From Chitinophagaceae bacterium (GTDB lineage Bacteria > Bacteroidota > Bacteroidia > Chitinophagales > Chitinophagaceae), in the NCBI GenBank assembly GCA_019454915.1, contig JACFNM010000013.1, positions 1-25,012 on the forward strand: a stretch of DNA of 25,012 bases, given 5' to 3'. Made by a program: the position numbers and the translations under genes. The notes under the pieces are model-generated. The model worked only from the letters and a program-made list of their open reading frames with translations. It was not told the origin of the DNA and did no database searches. Below, piece after piece: positions 24,987 through 25,012 of this stretch. Every line of letters begins with the position of its first letter. Within the stretch, counting starts at the first letter, position 1.

Positions 24987-25012
24987 GGCATTGATTTAAA
25001 ATTTCATATTGG

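Overview
The window is chromosomal DNA from a member of the Bacteroidota, most likely close to the Chitinophagaceae. The evidence is a T9SS type B (CHU_C) sorting domain, the Bacteroidota-type rpmB-rpmG-DUF4295-ftsY cluster, several TAnnTTTG (-7) promoter boxes of the Bacteroidota sigma factor, and the near absence of Shine-Dalgarno sequences. I see no rRNA, tRNA, CRISPR array, insertion sequence or phage gene. It reads mostly as a core-genome segment with a more variable right end.

Layout. 1-6095 (+): a 5'-truncated alpha-2-macroglobulin with an intact thioester motif overlaps pbpC (PBP1C) by 4 nt, a pair thought to act together in periplasmic defence and wall repair. 6192-7091 (+): sucD, with its own promoter. 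7130-8686 (-): a MlaE/MlaF-type lipid-transport ABC core without an adjacent MCE (MlaD) gene. 8810-10958 (-): two separately transcribed genes of unknown function, one with kinase-like motifs and one a lipoprotein. 11212-13101 (+): an Nramp (MntH) metal transporter fused to a C-terminal universal stress domain, preceded by two palindromes that look like operators. 13196-14737 (+): a YifB/ComM-type AAA ATPase.

14789-17870 (-) is a translation and secretion operon: rpmB, rpmG, DUF4295 and ftsY, then a radical SAM protein of unknown function in the position where, as I recall, rimO often sits in other Bacteroidota. 18025-19035 (+) is a small secreted T9SS substrate divergent from rpmB. 19092-20753 (+) is glnS.

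20754-21333 has no convincing gene but carries an imperfect inverted repeat. 21334-22709 (-) is a compact, AT-rich three-gene operon (small lipoprotein, ECF sigma factor, four-helix membrane protein) that looks like a self-contained signalling unit. 22710-23215 holds no supported gene. 23216-24986 (-) holds a secreted BNR-type beta-propeller protein and a very acidic 91-residue protein.

Nothing here is clearly a new large system. The best leads are the kinase-like orphan (8810-9859), the radical SAM protein after ftsY, the MntH-Usp fusion with its putative operators, and the lipoprotein/sigma/membrane operon. Starts for sucD, glnS, rpmB, mntH, the CHU_C protein and the BNR protein were moved downstream of the longest open frame because of promoter position, signal peptides or family N-termini. 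All promoter and operator calls were made by eye.
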